From Streptomyces sp. NBC_01306 (lineage in GTDB: Bacteria; Actinomycetota; Actinomycetes; Streptomycetales; Streptomycetaceae): DNA of 64,000 nucleotides. The notes under the pieces are model-generated. The model was not told the origin of the DNA. It searched no databases and saw only the letters and a program-made list of their open reading frames with translations. Position 1 is the first letter of the stretch. Every line of letters starts with the position of its first letter. The position numbers and the translations under genes were made by a program. Where the stretch lies: assembly GCF_026340465.1 (NCBI RefSeq), contig NZ_JAPEPC010000001.1:1116001-1180000 (forward strand), read 5' to 3'. Shown piece by piece: positions 46,601-54,330 of the stretch.

Positions 46601-49157
46601 GACGCTGCAACCCAACAAACGCCACCCCATCAGCGGCCCCATCATCGCCGACCACCTCCACACCCATCGGAACCAGAGCCGCATCCGGCCCCACCTCCAC
46701 AAACGACCCCACACCACGAGCCGTGAGAGCCGTCACCGCATCAGCGAAACGCACCGGCTCACGAACCTGCCGCACCCAATAACCAGGATCCGACCACTCA
46801 CCCTCAACCACACCACCAGTCACCGTCGAAACCGCCGACAACTGAGGTGCATTGAAGGTCAGCTTCTCCACCACGGCTGCGAACTCATCCAGCATCGGAT
46901 CCATCAACACCGAGTGGAACGCGTGACTCACATCAAGCCGCTTCGTCTTACAACCAAGCGCAGCGATCCGCCCGGCCAGCTCCAGAACCCCGGCCTCAGC
47001 ACCCGAAATCACCACGGAAGAGGGGCCGTTGACGGCGGCGATACACACACCGCCCGACAACAGCGCGGCAACCTCACTCTCCGGGGCCCCGACCGCGACC
47101 ATCGCACCACCCGAAGGCAGCGCCTGCATCAACCGCCCACGCGCGGCCACCAACACCGCCGCGTCCTCAAGCGACAACACCCCCGCCACATGGGCAGCGG
47201 CCACCTCACCGATCGAATGGCCGGTCACGACGTCAGGCCGTACACCCCACGACTCAAGGAGCCGGAACAAGGCCACCTCAACCGCGAACAAACCGGCCTG
47301 CGCAAACACGGTCCGGTTCAGCGCACCAGCATCAGTGCCCCAGACCACCTCACGCACCGACACACCCAACCCGGCATCCGACAGCTGGACATCCAGCAAC
47401 CCCACCACCGCATCAAACGCCTCAGCAAAGACCGGGAACGCCTCATACAGACCACGCCCCATCCCCACCCGCTGAGCACCCTGACCCGTAAAGAGAAACG
47501 CCGTACCCTCACCGGCACGCGCCACATCCCGGACCACACCCGCCCCGGACTCACCCGCCGCAAGCGCCGACAACCCAGCGACAAACCCCTCACGGTCCCC
47601 CGCCACCACCACAGCCCGATGCTCCAGAGCCGCCCGCGATGTCGCCAGCGAGAACGCCGTATCCACGACACTCACACCCGACTCCACATGCGCCACCAGA
47701 GCAGCAGCCTGCGCACGCAACGCCTCAGCACTACGCCCCGACACCACCCACGGCACCACACCACCAACAGGCACCTCAACCGGCACCGGCAGCGCCTCCG
47801 GCTCCTCCAGGATGACGTGCGCATTCGTCCCGCTCAGACCGAACGACGACACACCAGCCCGCCGCGGACGACCCACCTCAGCCGGCCACGCCCGCTCCTC
47901 CCTCAACAACTCCACCGCACCCGCAGACCAATCCACCTGCGACGACGGCTCATCCACATGCAACGTCCGCGGAAGAACACCCTCCCGCAACGCCATCACC
48001 ATCTTGATCACACCCGCCACACCCGCAGCAGCCTGCGTATGACCAATATTCGACTTCACCGAGCCCAGCCACAACGGCCGATCCTCCGACCGCCCCTGGC
48101 CATACGTCGCCAACAACGCCTGCGCCTCGATCGGATCACCCAGCGTCGTCCCCGTACCGTGGCCCTCCACCACATCCACATCAGCAGCCGACAACTGCGC
48201 ATCCGCCAACGCCTGCTGGATGACGCGTCGCTGCGACGGTCCGTGGGGAGCCGTCAGACGGCTCGACGCGCCGTCCTGGTTGACGGCCGATCCCTTCAGC
48301 AGCGCCAACACCGGATGACCATTGCGCCGCGCGTCCGACAGACGCTCCAGCACCAGCACACCCACGCCCTCGCCCCAGCCGGTCCCGTCGGCGGCGCCGG
48401 CATAGGGCTTGCACCGGCCGTCCGGGGCCAGGCCGCGCTGCTGGCTGAAGTAGATGAAGACATCGGGGGTGGACATGACGGTCACGCCACCCGCCAACGC
48501 CAGCGAACTCTCACCCGACCGCAACGACTGCGCCGCCAAATGCATCGCCACCAACGACGACGAACACGCCGTATCCACCGTCACCGCCGGACCCTCAAGC
48601 CCCAACGTATAAGCCACCCGACCAGAAACCAGACTCCCCCCACTGGTCACCGCAGCCTCAGCACCCAAACCATAATCGTGATACATCAACCCCGCGAAAA
48701 CACCCGTCGCACTCCCCTTCAACGACAAAGGATCAACACCCGACCGCTCCAACGCCTCCCACGACGCCTCCAACAACAACCGCTGCTGCGGATCCATCGA
48801 CAACGCCTCATTCGGACTCACCCCGAACAAACCCGCATCAAACAAACCCGCACCCCCCAGAAAACCCCCCTCCCGCGCATACGACTTCCCCGCCCGACCC
48901 ACCACCGGATCGAACAACCCACCAACATCCCAACCACGATCCCCCGGAAACACCCCCACAGCATCCACACCACCGGACACCACACCCCACAAACCCTCCG
49001 GCGACGACACCCCACCCGGATACCGACACGCCATCCCCACCACCGCAACCGACTCCCCCGCCAACAACCCCTCCGCACGGGAGAGACGTTCGCGCGTCGT
49101 CTGCAAATCGGCGGTGGCACGCCTCAGGTATTCCAGAAGTCTTTCCTCGTTGCCCAC
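43605..49157 (-). CDS. Type I PKS D, one module with a degenerate KR (KS-AT-DH-KR0-ACP)
   Basis: An 1850-residue single module. The GTG 49157 start has GAGGGGGG upstream. KS from about 36 has Cys near 199, but its first His motif reads EGHGTGT. The AT is malonyl-type (GHSIGE near 646, HAFH near 747). The DH keeps [10 protein letters not shown] near 952 and DAALQ. The KR keeps the nucleotide loop GGTRGVG near 1399, but the catalytic residues are replaced: the Ser position is Thr, the Tyr position near 1541 is Thr ([10 protein letters not shown]), the Asn position is Ala, the Lys position is Arg, and LDD is EHN. The beta-ketone is therefore predicted to survive. ACP Ser is near 1716. [16 protein letters not shown] linker lies between KR and ACP. 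The C-terminal docking tail ([13 protein letters not shown]) suits PKS C. Confidence 0.94.
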   Translation of the reverse strand: MGNEERLLEYLRRATADLQTTRERLSRAEGLLAGESVAVVGMACRYPGGVSSPEGLWGVVSGGVDAVGVFPGDRGWDVGGLFDPVVGRAGKSYAREGGFLGGAGLFDAGLFGVSPNEALSMDPQQRLLLEASWEALERSGVDPLSLKGSATGVFAGLMYHDYGLGAEAAVTSGGSLVSGRVAYTLGLEGPAVTVDTACSSSLVAMHLAAQSLRSGESSLALAGGVTVMSTPDVFIYFSQQRGLAPDGRCKPYAGAADGTGWGEGVGVLVLERLSDARRNGHPVLALLKGSAVNQDGASSRLTAPHGPSQRRVIQQALADAQLSAADVDVVEGHGTGTTLGDPIEAQALLATYGQGRSEDRPLWLGSVKSNIGHTQAAAGVAGVIKMVMALREGVLPRTLHVDEPSSQVDWSAGAVELLREERAWPAEVGRPRRAGVSSFGLSGTNAHVILEEPEALPVPVEVPVGGVVPWVVSGRSAEALRAQAAALVAHVESGVSVVDTAFSLATSRAALEHRAVVVAGDREGFVAGLSALAAGESGAGVVRDVARAGEGTAFLFTGQGAQRVGMGRGLYEAFPVFAEAFDAVVGLLDVQLSDAGLGVSVREVVWGTDAGALNRTVFAQAGLFAVEVALFRLLESWGVRPDVVTGHSIGEVAAAHVAGVLSLEDAAVLVAARGRLMQALPSGGAMVAVGAPESEVAALLSGGVCIAAVNGPSSVVISGAEAGVLELAGRIAALGCKTKRLDVSHAFHSVLMDPMLDEFAAVVEKLTFNAPQLSAVSTVTGGVVEGEWSDPGYWVRQVREPVRFADAVTALTARGVGSFVEVGPDAALVPMGVEVVGDDGAADGVAFVGLQRRGRDEATELLTGLGALFARGVPVDWRAFFAGSTARLTELPTYAFQHQHYWLNAQPLDNVASVGLTAAEHPLLRAVVELPEGDGLVLAGRLGLGDQRWLADHSLNGVKEFPATGLIELALAAGQQIGCDVVRSLTVEEPLLLAHDGPPTALRVWVGASDETGERPLSVHSRAEGIDTPWTLHAKAVLAVGEGAPEAYDPPGVWPPVGAVPLDVDEVYEQLFARGHDYGPAFQGITAAWKDGEHLLAEVALPGEAGEGAEFGVHPALLDAALQTHHAGAEHDGTPIVPAEWSDVTLHTAGASQLRVRIVPGEAGRVGVSLTDPAGAPVLTVGSLRSRRIQARAVAPTGRGALYRLNWAPRERTRPGDPDAQDVVLLGSAEYAPLGPVPVYATPAELSAELAVDGSGPRTAVLALPRTDGDVAHAAGDLARRTLRTVQEWLAEDGLDTSRLAVVTQGAVPVHGGAADPAQAGVWGLIRAAQAEHPDTFLLIDLDPAAGTEECAWALGAAFGAREPETAVRDGVLLRPGLAPAPAPTPEDHPVAPAEGTVLITGGTRGVGAVLARHLVSAHGARRLVLTGSSGAEAAALVSALAELGAHVTVEPGDMADPGAVAVLLSRIDEAYPLTAVVHADSTEHNALIGTLSPEQLTAVLGTRATAAWNLHEATRDLALDAFVLIGTSGGLLHGAGRPGTAAAATFAEALAATRRAAGLPAVALAYGPWAADADDGSADEYHRRMGALGLPALTEEEGLALFDLAFLDLAVESVESGESGESGESALFALCLDRPVLRSMGDDVPPVLHGVVPANGRRRQQAPGRRTGDLRRRLAGLPPQEREDELLDVVRTHAAAVLGHPSVDDVEPGRAFQELGFDSLAGVELRRRLSEATGLQLTATLVFDYPNSLAAAAYIATLIAPADEDIARRLIGEIDRLESLLGETALDDGHTDDGRTDSRTRVTSRLEALLRKWRDTHGAGAGEPEIKAIADAATDDELFDVLDQELGIS
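46457..48090. repeat. AT/KS-linker block, copy in PKS D
   Basis: Near-identical to the blocks in PKS A module 2, B module 2 and C. The segment around 47495-47690 is replaced by a different AT N-terminal stretch ([12 protein letters not shown]), so this copy is itself recombinant. Confidence 0.75.
48476..49076. repeat. KS N-terminal block, copy 2 (PKS D)
   Basis: Counterpart of 22050-22650 in PKS A module 2. The 470 bp 48607-49076 appear identical to 22181-22650, 26 kb away. Confidence 0.85.
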
Positions 49158-49509
49158 CGGAGGCCCCCCTCTGCGTCAGTCCGGATACCCATGGCCCACA
49201 CGGCACCGAAGCCGGGAGTTGAGTCGTTTTCAGTCATTCGTCTCGACGTTTCACAAGACGCCTGATCTTCGCTTCGGAGGCTACTGAGGCCCTTGTGGGT
49301 GGCCAACCCCTGACTGAGGCCAAGGGGGTACCCCTAGTCCGGGCCGGGCCTTGGGTTAGGGGGTGAAAGGGAGGTCCCCGGGCGTCTTCAGGGGGTGATT
49401 CGTCTGGTGGCCGCCGTATCGGTCCGGCTTGAATGTTGCTCAGGTTCGACTGCCCGTCGGCCAGGACGGCGCTCGCCTTGTGGGCGGAGCACAGAAGGGA
49501 ACCCTGCCA
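49158..49509. promoter_or_regulatory. Divergent promoter region between PKS D and the type II thioesterase
   Basis: A 352-bp gene-free region between divergent genes. It holds a GGGGTACCCC palindrome (49325-49334) running into CCCCTAG, so the minus strand reads CTAGGGG toward PKS D. On the plus strand, TTAGGGGG at 49356-49363 is followed 10 bp on by AAGGGA toward the thioesterase. These are the same hexamers as the direct-repeat sites upstream of the other units, here facing both ways. It is likely the main promoter region of the PKS operon. No ORF with coding character was seen. Confidence 0.55.
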
Positions 49510-50283
49510 GTGAATGAGGTCGCGGCACCGGAACGAACCAGTGCGTGGATCCGACGCTTCCAGCCGGCGCCGGAGGCAGCCACGCAGCTGGTCTGCTTCC
49601 CGCACGCGGGCGGTTCGGCAGCGTACTTCCTCCCGGTCGCCCGCGCGATGTCGCCCGCGGTGGACGTACTGGCGGTCCAGTATCCGGGTCGGCAGGACCG
49701 CCGCGCGGAGCCCTGCGTGGAGGACGTGCACCAGCTGGCGGATCTCGCGGCCGCCGAACTGCTCCAGTGGGCCGACCGCCCGCTCACCCTCTTCGGCCAC
49801 AGCCTCGGGGCCACGCTGGCATTCGAGGTCGCGGTACGGCTGGAGCGTGCGGGAATCGAATTGACCGGTCTGGTGGCCTCGGGACGCCGGGCCCCTTCCC
49901 GGTACCGCGCGGAACGCATCCACGAGATGGACGACAAGGGACTGATCGAAGACCTGAAGCGGTTGAGCGGAACGGATGACCGGATGCTCAACGACCCGGA
50001 AATCCTGGCAATGATCCTTCCGTACGTACGCGCCGACTACAAAGCCGCCGAGACATACCGCTACCGTCCCGGTGACGGATCCGGGATCAACTGCCGGATC
50101 GTCGCCATGACGGGGAATTCCGATCCGCATGTGTCGACCGACGAGGCCAGGGCCTGGTCCACGCACACATCGGGGGCCTTCGGGCTGCGGGTGTTCTCCG
50201 GCGGACACTTCTTCATCAACGACCACGCACCCGCGGTGATTCAGGCAATCAGCGAGTTCATCGACGGCCGTATACCGGCCTGA
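49510..50283 (+). CDS. Type II thioesterase
   Basis: A 257-residue alpha/beta-hydrolase of the RifR/TEII family: FPHAGGSAAYF near the N-terminus, nucleophile in GHSLGA, His in GGHFFI near the C-terminus. Such enzymes remove aberrant acyl groups from PKS carrier domains. The start GTG 49510 (MNEVAAPERT) is favoured, with AAGGG about 10 bases upstream; the open frame extends to 49429, but the extra residues are not family-like. It leads a plus-strand group with the phosphoesterase and phosphopantetheinyl transferase and is divergent from the PKS operon across the shared regulatory region. Confidence 0.93.
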   Translation: MNEVAAPERTSAWIRRFQPAPEAATQLVCFPHAGGSAAYFLPVARAMSPAVDVLAVQYPGRQDRRAEPCVEDVHQLADLAAAELLQWADRPLTLFGHSLGATLAFEVAVRLERAGIELTGLVASGRRAPSRYRAERIHEMDDKGLIEDLKRLSGTDDRMLNDPEILAMILPYVRADYKAAETYRYRPGDGSGINCRIVAMTGNSDPHVSTDEARAWSTHTSGAFGLRVFSGGHFFINDHAPAVIQAISEFIDGRIPA

Positions 50284-50321
50284 GCCGAACACCACGGGCA
50301 GTTCAGAAAATGGGGCTTTCG

Positions 50322-51191
50322 ATGTCGGGGCACGGAAAACTCCTGGCCATCAGCGACCTCCATGTCCGCTACGAGGACAACGAGGAGATCGTCCAAGGGA
50401 TCCGGCCGGATTCGGACGACGACTGGCTGCTGGTCGCGGGGGACGTCGGGGAAACCAGCACCGATATCCACCGGACACTGGAGCTGCTCGCCGACCGGTT
50501 CAGCAAGGTGATCTGGGTGCCGGGCAATCACGAACTGTGGACCACTCCGGACGATCCCCTGCGGCTCAACGGGGTGCGGAGATACGAGCATCTGGTCGCA
50601 ATGTGCCGCGAGTTGGGTGTGGTGACTCCCGAAGACCCCTTCCCTGTGTGGGAGAGCGCGGACGGACCCACGGCGATCGCCCCGCTGTTCGTCCTGTACG
50701 ACTACTCCTTCCTGCCCGCGGGCGCCGTGGACAAGCAGTCCGGACTCGCCATCGCGGAGCGGGCGGGGATCGTCTGCAGTGACGAGTTCATGCTGCATCC
50801 GGACCCGTATCCCTCCCGGGAAGCATGGTGCCGGGCCAGGCTGGAGAGCACCGAAGCACGGCTGGCCGCGCTGCCCGCCGACCTGCCCACCGTGCTGGTG
50901 AACCATTTTCCGCTGGTCCGCGAACCCACGTTCATCCTCACCCATCCGGAGTTCGCCATGTGGTGCGGGACCGTCGCCACCGCCGACTGGCCAATCCGTT
51001 TCCGTGCGTCGGCGGTGGTCTACGGGCATCTGCACATCCCCCGGCTCATCCACCACGACGGGGTGCCGCACCACGAAGTGTCCCTCGGGTATCCACGCGA
51101 GTGGCGGCGGTACGGCAGGGCCCCGGGCCGGCTCGTGGAAGTCCTCCCGGCCGCCGCCGGTCGGAACAACGGGAGGATGGTGCGCCCGTGA
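50322..51191 (+). CDS. Calcineurin-like metallophosphoesterase
   Basis: A roughly 289-residue metallophosphoesterase. The five metal-ligand motifs are visible: SDLHVRY, GDVGE, GNHELW, VNHFP and GHLHIPR. ATG 50322 has GGGG seven bases upstream; an in-frame ATG at 50310 would add four residues. It overlaps the phosphopantetheinyl transferase gene by four bases (GTGA). The substrate is unknown. Translational coupling to a PPTase suggests a role in carrier-protein or coenzyme A metabolism, for example acting on 3',5'-ADP released during phosphopantetheinylation, but this is inference only. Confidence 0.85.
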   Translation: MSGHGKLLAISDLHVRYEDNEEIVQGIRPDSDDDWLLVAGDVGETSTDIHRTLELLADRFSKVIWVPGNHELWTTPDDPLRLNGVRRYEHLVAMCRELGVVTPEDPFPVWESADGPTAIAPLFVLYDYSFLPAGAVDKQSGLAIAERAGIVCSDEFMLHPDPYPSREAWCRARLESTEARLAALPADLPTVLVNHFPLVREPTFILTHPEFAMWCGTVATADWPIRFRASAVVYGHLHIPRLIHHDGVPHHEVSLGYPREWRRYGRAPGRLVEVLPAAAGRNNGRMVRP

Positions 51192-51958
51192 TCGAAGATC
51201 TGCTGCCGTCGCCCACCGAGGTGGCCGAGTCGTTCGGTGACGCCCCCGTCGAGTCGCTCTTCCCCGCGGAAGCCGAGATCGTCGCACGTGCGGTGCCCGT
51301 GCGGCGCCACGAGTACGCGACCGTCCGGGTGTGTGCCCGGGAGGCGCTGGGCCGGCTCGGTATTCCTCCCGCGCCGCTGCTGCCCGGGGCGTCCGGTGAG
51401 CCCCTGTGGCCGGCCGGGATCGTGGGCAGTATGACCCACTGCCGTGGGTACCGGGCAGCTGCGGTCGCCCGGTCGACGGACGTCACCACCATCGGACTGG
51501 ACGCCGAGCCCAACCAACCGCTGCCCAGCACCGGGGTGCTGGACCACGTGGCGCGGCCCGAGGAGCAGCGCCTGCTCGCCCGGCTCGCCGAGAAGCGGCC
51601 CGACGTCTGCTGGGACCGGCTGCTCTTCAGTGCCAAGGAGAGCATCTACAAGGCCTGGTTTCCGCTGGCCGGCCGCTGGCTGGACTTCCTGGAGGCCACG
51701 GTCGTCATCAATCCCGATGAAGGCACGTTCTCCTCGCGGCTGCTGGTACCCGGGCCGCTCGTGGACGGCGTCCGGGTGCACGGTTTCCGTGGCGGCTGGC
51801 TGGTCAGGAACGGGCTGGTCCTCACCGCGATCACCCTGACCCGGGCCGATTCCGGGGCCGGGGCCGACGCCGCGACCGCCCGTACGGTGGCCGCCCCAGC
51901 AACTCCTCCGCACACCGGGCCGGGCCCCCTGGAACACCCGGCAGGCACGGCCCCCTGA
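51188..51958 (+). CDS. Sfp-type 4'-phosphopantetheinyl transferase
   Basis: A 256-residue PPTase of the Sfp/EntD type. Signature motifs are GSMTHCRGY (CoA-binding), GLDAEP (metal Asp/Glu) and [11 protein letters not shown]. It would convert the apo-ACPs of the PKS and the two discrete ACPs to holo form using CoA. The GTG start at 51188 overlaps the phosphoesterase stop, with GGGAGG 11 bases upstream. The C-terminus has about 35 Ala/Pro/Gly residues with no clear function. The next gene, metK, begins 107 bp downstream, so a separate promoter is possible. Confidence 0.94.
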   Translation: MIEDLLPSPTEVAESFGDAPVESLFPAEAEIVARAVPVRRHEYATVRVCAREALGRLGIPPAPLLPGASGEPLWPAGIVGSMTHCRGYRAAAVARSTDVTTIGLDAEPNQPLPSTGVLDHVARPEEQRLLARLAEKRPDVCWDRLLFSAKESIYKAWFPLAGRWLDFLEATVVINPDEGTFSSRLLVPGPLVDGVRVHGFRGGWLVRNGLVLTAITLTRADSGAGADAATARTVAAPATPPHTGPGPLEHPAGTAP

Positions 51959-52065
51959 ATCGCGGTCAGGGACGGCGGTCACGGCCCCCGCCCCTCTCGT
52001 CGCCGAATCGAATACTTCGAATACTTCACATACATCCACATCGAATACGTCCCGTACGGAGAGCC

Positions 52066-53283
52066 ATGTCCCGTCGTCTGTTCACCTCGGAATCTGTTAC
52101 CGAGGGCCACCCTGACAAGATCGCTGACCAGATCAGCGACACGATTCTCGACGCGCTTCTGCGTGAGGACCCCGCTTCCCGTGTGGCCGTGGAGACGCTG
52201 ATCACCACGGGCCAGGTGCATGTGGCCGGTGAGGTCACCACGAAGGCGTACGCGCCGATCGCGCAGCTCGTGCGGGAGAAGATCCTGGAGATCGGTTACG
52301 ACTCGTCGAAGAAGGGCTTCGACGGTGCTTCCTGTGGTGTGTCGGTGTCGATCGGGGCGCAGTCCCCGGACATCGCGCAGGGTGTTGACACCGCGTACGA
52401 GAAGCGGGTGGCCGCTTCGGGTACCGAGGACGATGATCTCGACAAGCAGGGCGCGGGCGACCAGGGCCTGATGTTCGGCTACGCGTGTGACGAGACGCCC
52501 GAGCTGATGCCGCTGCCGATCCATCTGGCGCACCGGCTGTCGCGTCGTCTGTCCGAGGTTCGTAAGAACGGGACGATCCCGTATCTGCGTCCGGACGGGA
52601 AGACTCAGGTCACCATTGAGTACGACGGTGACAAGGCGCTGCGGCTGGACACGGTCGTGGTCTCCTCGCAGCATGCGAGTGATATCGATCTGGACTCGCT
52701 GCTCGCGCCGGACATTCGTGAGTTCGTTGTCGAGCATGTGCTGAAGCAGCTGATCGATGACGGCATCAAGCTGGACACCGAGGGGTACCGGCTGCTGGTC
52801 AACCCGACCGGTCGTTTCGAGATCGGTGGCCCGATGGGTGACGCGGGTCTGACCGGTCGCAAGATCATCATCGACACGTACGGTGGGATGGCCCGCCACG
52901 GCGGCGGCGCGTTCTCGGGTAAGGACCCGTCGAAGGTGGACCGCTCGGCGGCGTACGCGATGCGCTGGGTTGCCAAGAACGTGGTGGCCGCAGGCCTCGC
53001 CACCCGCTGCGAGGTCCAGGTCGCCTACGCGATCGGCAAGGCCGAGCCGGTGGGCCTGTTCGTCGAGACGTTCGGCACCGCCACCACGGACACCGAGAAG
53101 ATCGAGCACGCCATCAACGACGTCTTCGACCTCCGTCCGGCCGCGATCATCCGCGACCTGGACCTGCTGCGCCCGATCTACGCCCAGACCGCCGCATACG
53201 GCCACTTCGGCCGCGAACTCCCCGACTTCACCTGGGAGCGCACCGATCGGGCAGCCGCACTGCGCAGGGCCGCGGAGGCCTGA
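52066..53283 (+). CDS. metK: S-adenosylmethionine synthetase
   Basis: A 405-residue full-length methionine adenosyltransferase: [13 protein letters not shown] at the N-terminus, the [12 protein letters not shown] methionine/ATP loop and the [19 protein letters not shown] phosphate loop. It makes SAM from methionine and ATP. Lying next to a cluster with an O-methyltransferase, it is probably a pathway-dedicated second copy, though a single housekeeping copy cannot be excluded from the window. The start is ATG 52066 with GGAGAG five bases upstream. The 107-bp leader contains three TCGAATAC(T/G) repeats (52008, 52017, 52041) and no recognisable SAM riboswitch. Confidence 0.96.
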   Translation: MSRRLFTSESVTEGHPDKIADQISDTILDALLREDPASRVAVETLITTGQVHVAGEVTTKAYAPIAQLVREKILEIGYDSSKKGFDGASCGVSVSIGAQSPDIAQGVDTAYEKRVAASGTEDDDLDKQGAGDQGLMFGYACDETPELMPLPIHLAHRLSRRLSEVRKNGTIPYLRPDGKTQVTIEYDGDKALRLDTVVVSSQHASDIDLDSLLAPDIREFVVEHVLKQLIDDGIKLDTEGYRLLVNPTGRFEIGGPMGDAGLTGRKIIIDTYGGMARHGGGAFSGKDPSKVDRSAAYAMRWVAKNVVAAGLATRCEVQVAYAIGKAEPVGLFVETFGTATTDTEKIEHAINDVFDLRPAAIIRDLDLLRPIYAQTAAYGHFGRELPDFTWERTDRAAALRRAAEA

Positions 53284-53284
53284 T

Positions 53285-53410
53285 ATGCGCATCACCACCG
53301 GAGGCCCGGCCTCCACCGGTCACCTGGTGACCGCCCCTCATGAACCGCTGGTAGGCGGATGCCGCCCGGTCACCACCATCGCCAGGGCCGCCTTCGGCGG
53401 CGCCCCATGA
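53285..53410 (+). CDS. Possible 41-residue ORF coupling metK to metF
   Basis: An open frame starts one base after the metK stop and ends in an ATGA overlap with the metF start. The predicted peptide (MRITTGGPASTGHLVTAPHE...) is not recognised. It contains two DNA hairpins: GGAGGC/GCCTCC (53300-53314) and GGTCACC/GGTGACC (53318-53332). It may be a real small coupled ORF, or simply an intergenic attenuator that happens to be open. Confidence 0.35.
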   Translation: MRITTGGPASTGHLVTAPHEPLVGGCRPVTTIARAAFGGAP

Positions 53411-54330
53411 CGACCCTTCAGGCTCCGGCAGCCCGCCGGAGCATCACGGACACACTGGCGACCGGGCAGCGCTCGTACTCCTTCGAGTTCTTCCCGCCGA
53501 AGACGGAGCGCGGCGAGCGAACCCTGTGGCAGGCACTGCGCCGGGTGGAGGCGGTGAACCCGACGTTCGTCTCCGTGACGTACGGCGCCGGAGGCTCCTC
53601 CAGGGAGCGCACAGCCGCCATCACCGAACGGATCGCGGAGGAGACGACACTGCGGCCGGTCGCGCATCTGACCGCCGTCGGGCATTCGCTCGCTGAGCTG
53701 CGGCACATCATCGGACGCTACGCGGACGCGGGCATCCGTGACGTCCTCGCACTCCGGGGTGATCCGCCGGGCAACCCACGGGGGCCCTGGATGCCGCACC
53801 CCGACGGGCTTCAGCACGCCATCGATCTGGTGCAACTCGTAGGCCGCTGCGGTGACTTCGACATCGGAGTCGCGGCTTTCCCGGAGCGGCATCCGCGGTC
53901 TGCGGACTGGGAGAGCGAGATCCGGCATCTCACGGCGAAGTTCCGGGCGGGAGCCGGGTACGCCATCACCCAGATGTTCTTCAGCGCGGACCACTACTTC
54001 CGTCTGCGCGACAGACTTGCCGCGGCGGGGTGCCACGCACCGGTGATTCCCGAGATCATGCCGGCCGTACGGTTCGAGCAGATCACCCGGTTCGCCGAAC
54101 TCAGCGATGCCACATTCCCTGATCAGTTGGCCCGGCGGCTGGAGGCCGCACGGAACGACCCGCAGGCGGCACACCGCATCGGCGTCGACCATGCGACGGA
54201 GCTGGCGCAACAACTCCTTGACGCGGAGGCCCCCGGCCTGCACTACATCACGCTGAACCATTCGACAGCCGCCCTCGACATTCATCGCGCGCTACGGCTG
54301 CCCGCGCATCCGGCACAGCCCTTGTCATAG
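53407..54330 (+). CDS. metF: 5,10-Methylenetetrahydrofolate reductase
   Basis: A 307-residue TIM-barrel flavoprotein: YSFEFFPPKTERGE near residue 22, VSVTYGAGGSSR, LALRGDPPG, AAFPERHP and ITQMFFSAD, all MTHFR landmarks. It reduces methylene-THF to methyl-THF, the methyl donor for methionine. With metK it forms a methyl-supply pair consistent with SAM demand from methoxymalonyl synthesis and other tailoring. ATG 53407 is chosen from homology; only a weak GGCGG precedes it, and coupling to the preceding small ORF may drive translation. The 3' end overlaps the convergent GH92 gene by 49 bp, unusual for unrelated genes and marking the cluster edge. Confidence 0.94.
   Translation: MTTLQAPAARRSITDTLATGQRSYSFEFFPPKTERGERTLWQALRRVEAVNPTFVSVTYGAGGSSRERTAAITERIAEETTLRPVAHLTAVGHSLAELRHIIGRYADAGIRDVLALRGDPPGNPRGPWMPHPDGLQHAIDLVQLVGRCGDFDIGVAAFPERHPRSADWESEIRHLTAKFRAGAGYAITQMFFSADHYFRLRDRLAAAGCHAPVIPEIMPAVRFEQITRFAELSDATFPDQLARRLEAARNDPQAAHRIGVDHATELAQQLLDAEAPGLHYITLNHSTAALDIHRALRLPAHPAQPLS

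Noticed and set aside
20500-48000. A-rich plus-strand tracts as a possible foreign low-GC insertion or CRISPR-like repeats
   Set aside because: They lie in frame within functional AT and KS domains on the minus strand and reflect codon choice, not an inserted element.
44817-49265. 1482-codon plus-strand open frame opposite PKS D
   Set aside because: Same antisense artefact; it covers known KS, AT and DH motifs on the minus strand.
51959-52065. SAM riboswitch upstream of metK
   Set aside because: The leader is only 107 bp, with short repeats and no SAM-riboswitch-like fold recognisable by eye.
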